64,000 bases of DNA, from the NCBI GenBank assembly GCA_023807065.1, contig JAJJLU010003468.1:39853-103852 (forward strand). The letters run 5' to 3'. The position numbers and the translations under genes are program-made. Of the stretch, positions 63,567 through 64,000 are shown piece after piece (the first letter of the stretch is position 1; every line of letters starts with the position of its first letter). Origin of the DNA: Isotricha intestinalis. Lineage: Eukaryota; Ciliophora; Litostomatea; Vestibuliferida; Isotrichidae. A model generated the notes under the pieces. It saw nothing but the letters and a program-made list of their open reading frames with translations, ran no database searches and had not been told where the DNA came from.

Positions 63567-64000
63567 ATGGAAGGAGAAACCAGACCAAAAAGTGATGAAA
63601 ATTTAGCAAACCCAAATAAAGAGTCTACAAAAGAACAATTGCCATCTAAATTATCTTCAAAAACAAAAATAATAATAGCATCAGTGTGTGTAGCAGTAGT
63701 AGTTGTTGTTATAGTTGTGGTAGTTGTTGTTGTAGTAACTAAAAAAAATAATGATGATGAAGAAAATGTTCCCTCATATTATCTTTCTGATAGAATTTGT
63801 GAAACAATTGAAGGTAAGGAATATTGCTATAGGAAAGTTAATGTTTCCTATGAACATTATATTTTTGATTTGTCAGATGAAGTTAGTCGAACTCATGTTT
63901 CATATAGAAATAGATATGGAATTCAATTAGCAGCTGATTTATACACTCCTAAAAATTTAGATACAACTAAAAAATATAGTGGAATAGTCATTGGTCCTCC
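63567..64000 (+). CDS. type II membrane-anchored alpha/beta hydrolase, partial
   Basis: Open from the ATG at 63567 to the right edge (144 codons), so the C-terminus is missing. The first 35 residues are charged and cytosolic. A membrane segment of mainly Val/Ile (residues about 36-60) follows, encoded by a run of GTT/GTA/GTG codons. The ectodomain begins with a Cys-containing piece (CETIEGKEYC) and then reads SYRNRYGIQLAADLYTPKNL, followed by YSGIVIGPP, which is the typical N-terminal start of bacterial-type alpha/beta hydrolases (X-Pro-peptidase/esterase-like family). The catalytic Ser, Asp and His lie outside the window. A bacterial origin is possible but is only an inference. Confidence 0.75.
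   Translation, partial: MEGETRPKSDENLANPNKESTKEQLPSKLSSKTKIIIASVCVAVVVVVIVVVVVVVVTKKNNDDEENVPSYYLSDRICETIEGKEYCYRKVNVSYEHYIFDLSDEVSRTHVSYRNRYGIQLAADLYTPKNLDTTKKYSGIVIGP

Noticed and set aside
1..64000. Alternative genetic code with TAA/TAG as glutamine (as in many ciliates)
   Set aside because: All clear genes use CAA for Gln and end at TAA or TGA, and no gene needs TAA/TAG read as sense. Only unassigned relics contain TAA at Gln-like places, which decay explains.
1..64000. CRISPR arrays, insertion sequences, transposase genes or integrated viral genes
   Set aside because: No direct-repeat/spacer arrays, terminal inverted repeats with a transposase, or viral hallmark proteins were seen. Repeats present are in-frame low-complexity tracts or simple AT repeats.

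Overview
The window is nuclear DNA of a single-celled eukaryote. By eye it is about four-fifths A+T, gene-dense, and read with the standard genetic code: TAA ends most genes, TGA ends two, and CAA serves for glutamine throughout. I found seven very short introns (25-31 nt, GTAA...AG) by joining reading frames. They restore the true 5' ends of five genes. The gene content (tubulin-ligase-like enzyme, MORN protein, IP3-receptor-type channel, PAS multipass protein, BEACH protein, copines, cysteine-rich multipass surface protein, N/K-rich proteins) fits a ciliate that keeps the standard code, for example a rumen litostome. Another AT-rich flagellated protist is not excluded. The species is inference.

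Layout. 1-6.4 kb: an RCC1-like gene running off the left edge, a candidate box C/D snoRNA, a cysteine-rich multipass surface protein and a small membrane protein. 6.6-11.9 kb: a TPR protein, two unrecognised proteins and the remains of a decayed gene. 11.9-22 kb: a minus-strand run with a CaaX-ended protein, a MORN protein, a TTL-family enzyme, a 1.4-kb gene-poor stretch, a Rab-like GTPase and a CC2D1/Lgd-like protein. 22-35.6 kb: two giant minus-strand genes. One is an IP3R/RyR-type calcium channel with a UBR-box-like zinc finger at its N-terminus, the other a BEACH-WD40 protein. 35.9-41.1 kb: a spliced PAS multipass protein. 41.4-51 kb: a PX-WD40 protein, an IQ/CBM48-like protein, a low-complexity prenylation candidate, a cathepsin-L-like protease, a RING/B-box protein, an unrecognised protein and a cyclin-like protein, four of them with introns. 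51-64 kb: a divergent Hsp70, two copines (one with a damaged metal site), an N/K-rich CaaX protein, a membrane protein, a coiled-coil protein, a myotubularin phosphatase and the start of a membrane-anchored alpha/beta hydrolase.

The genes do not form one pathway, but many act at membranes or in phosphoinositide and calcium signalling: the IP3R-type channel, the myotubularin (3-phosphoinositide phosphatase), the PX domain (3-phosphoinositide reader), copines (Ca2+/lipid), a Rab, Lgd/ESCRT and BEACH. Several others carry N-terminal Gly/Cys or C-terminal Cys motifs for lipid attachment. Many neighbours are head-to-head with short shared spacers. The most unusual item is the single 2209-codon frame joining a UBR-like zinc finger to an IP3R-type pore.
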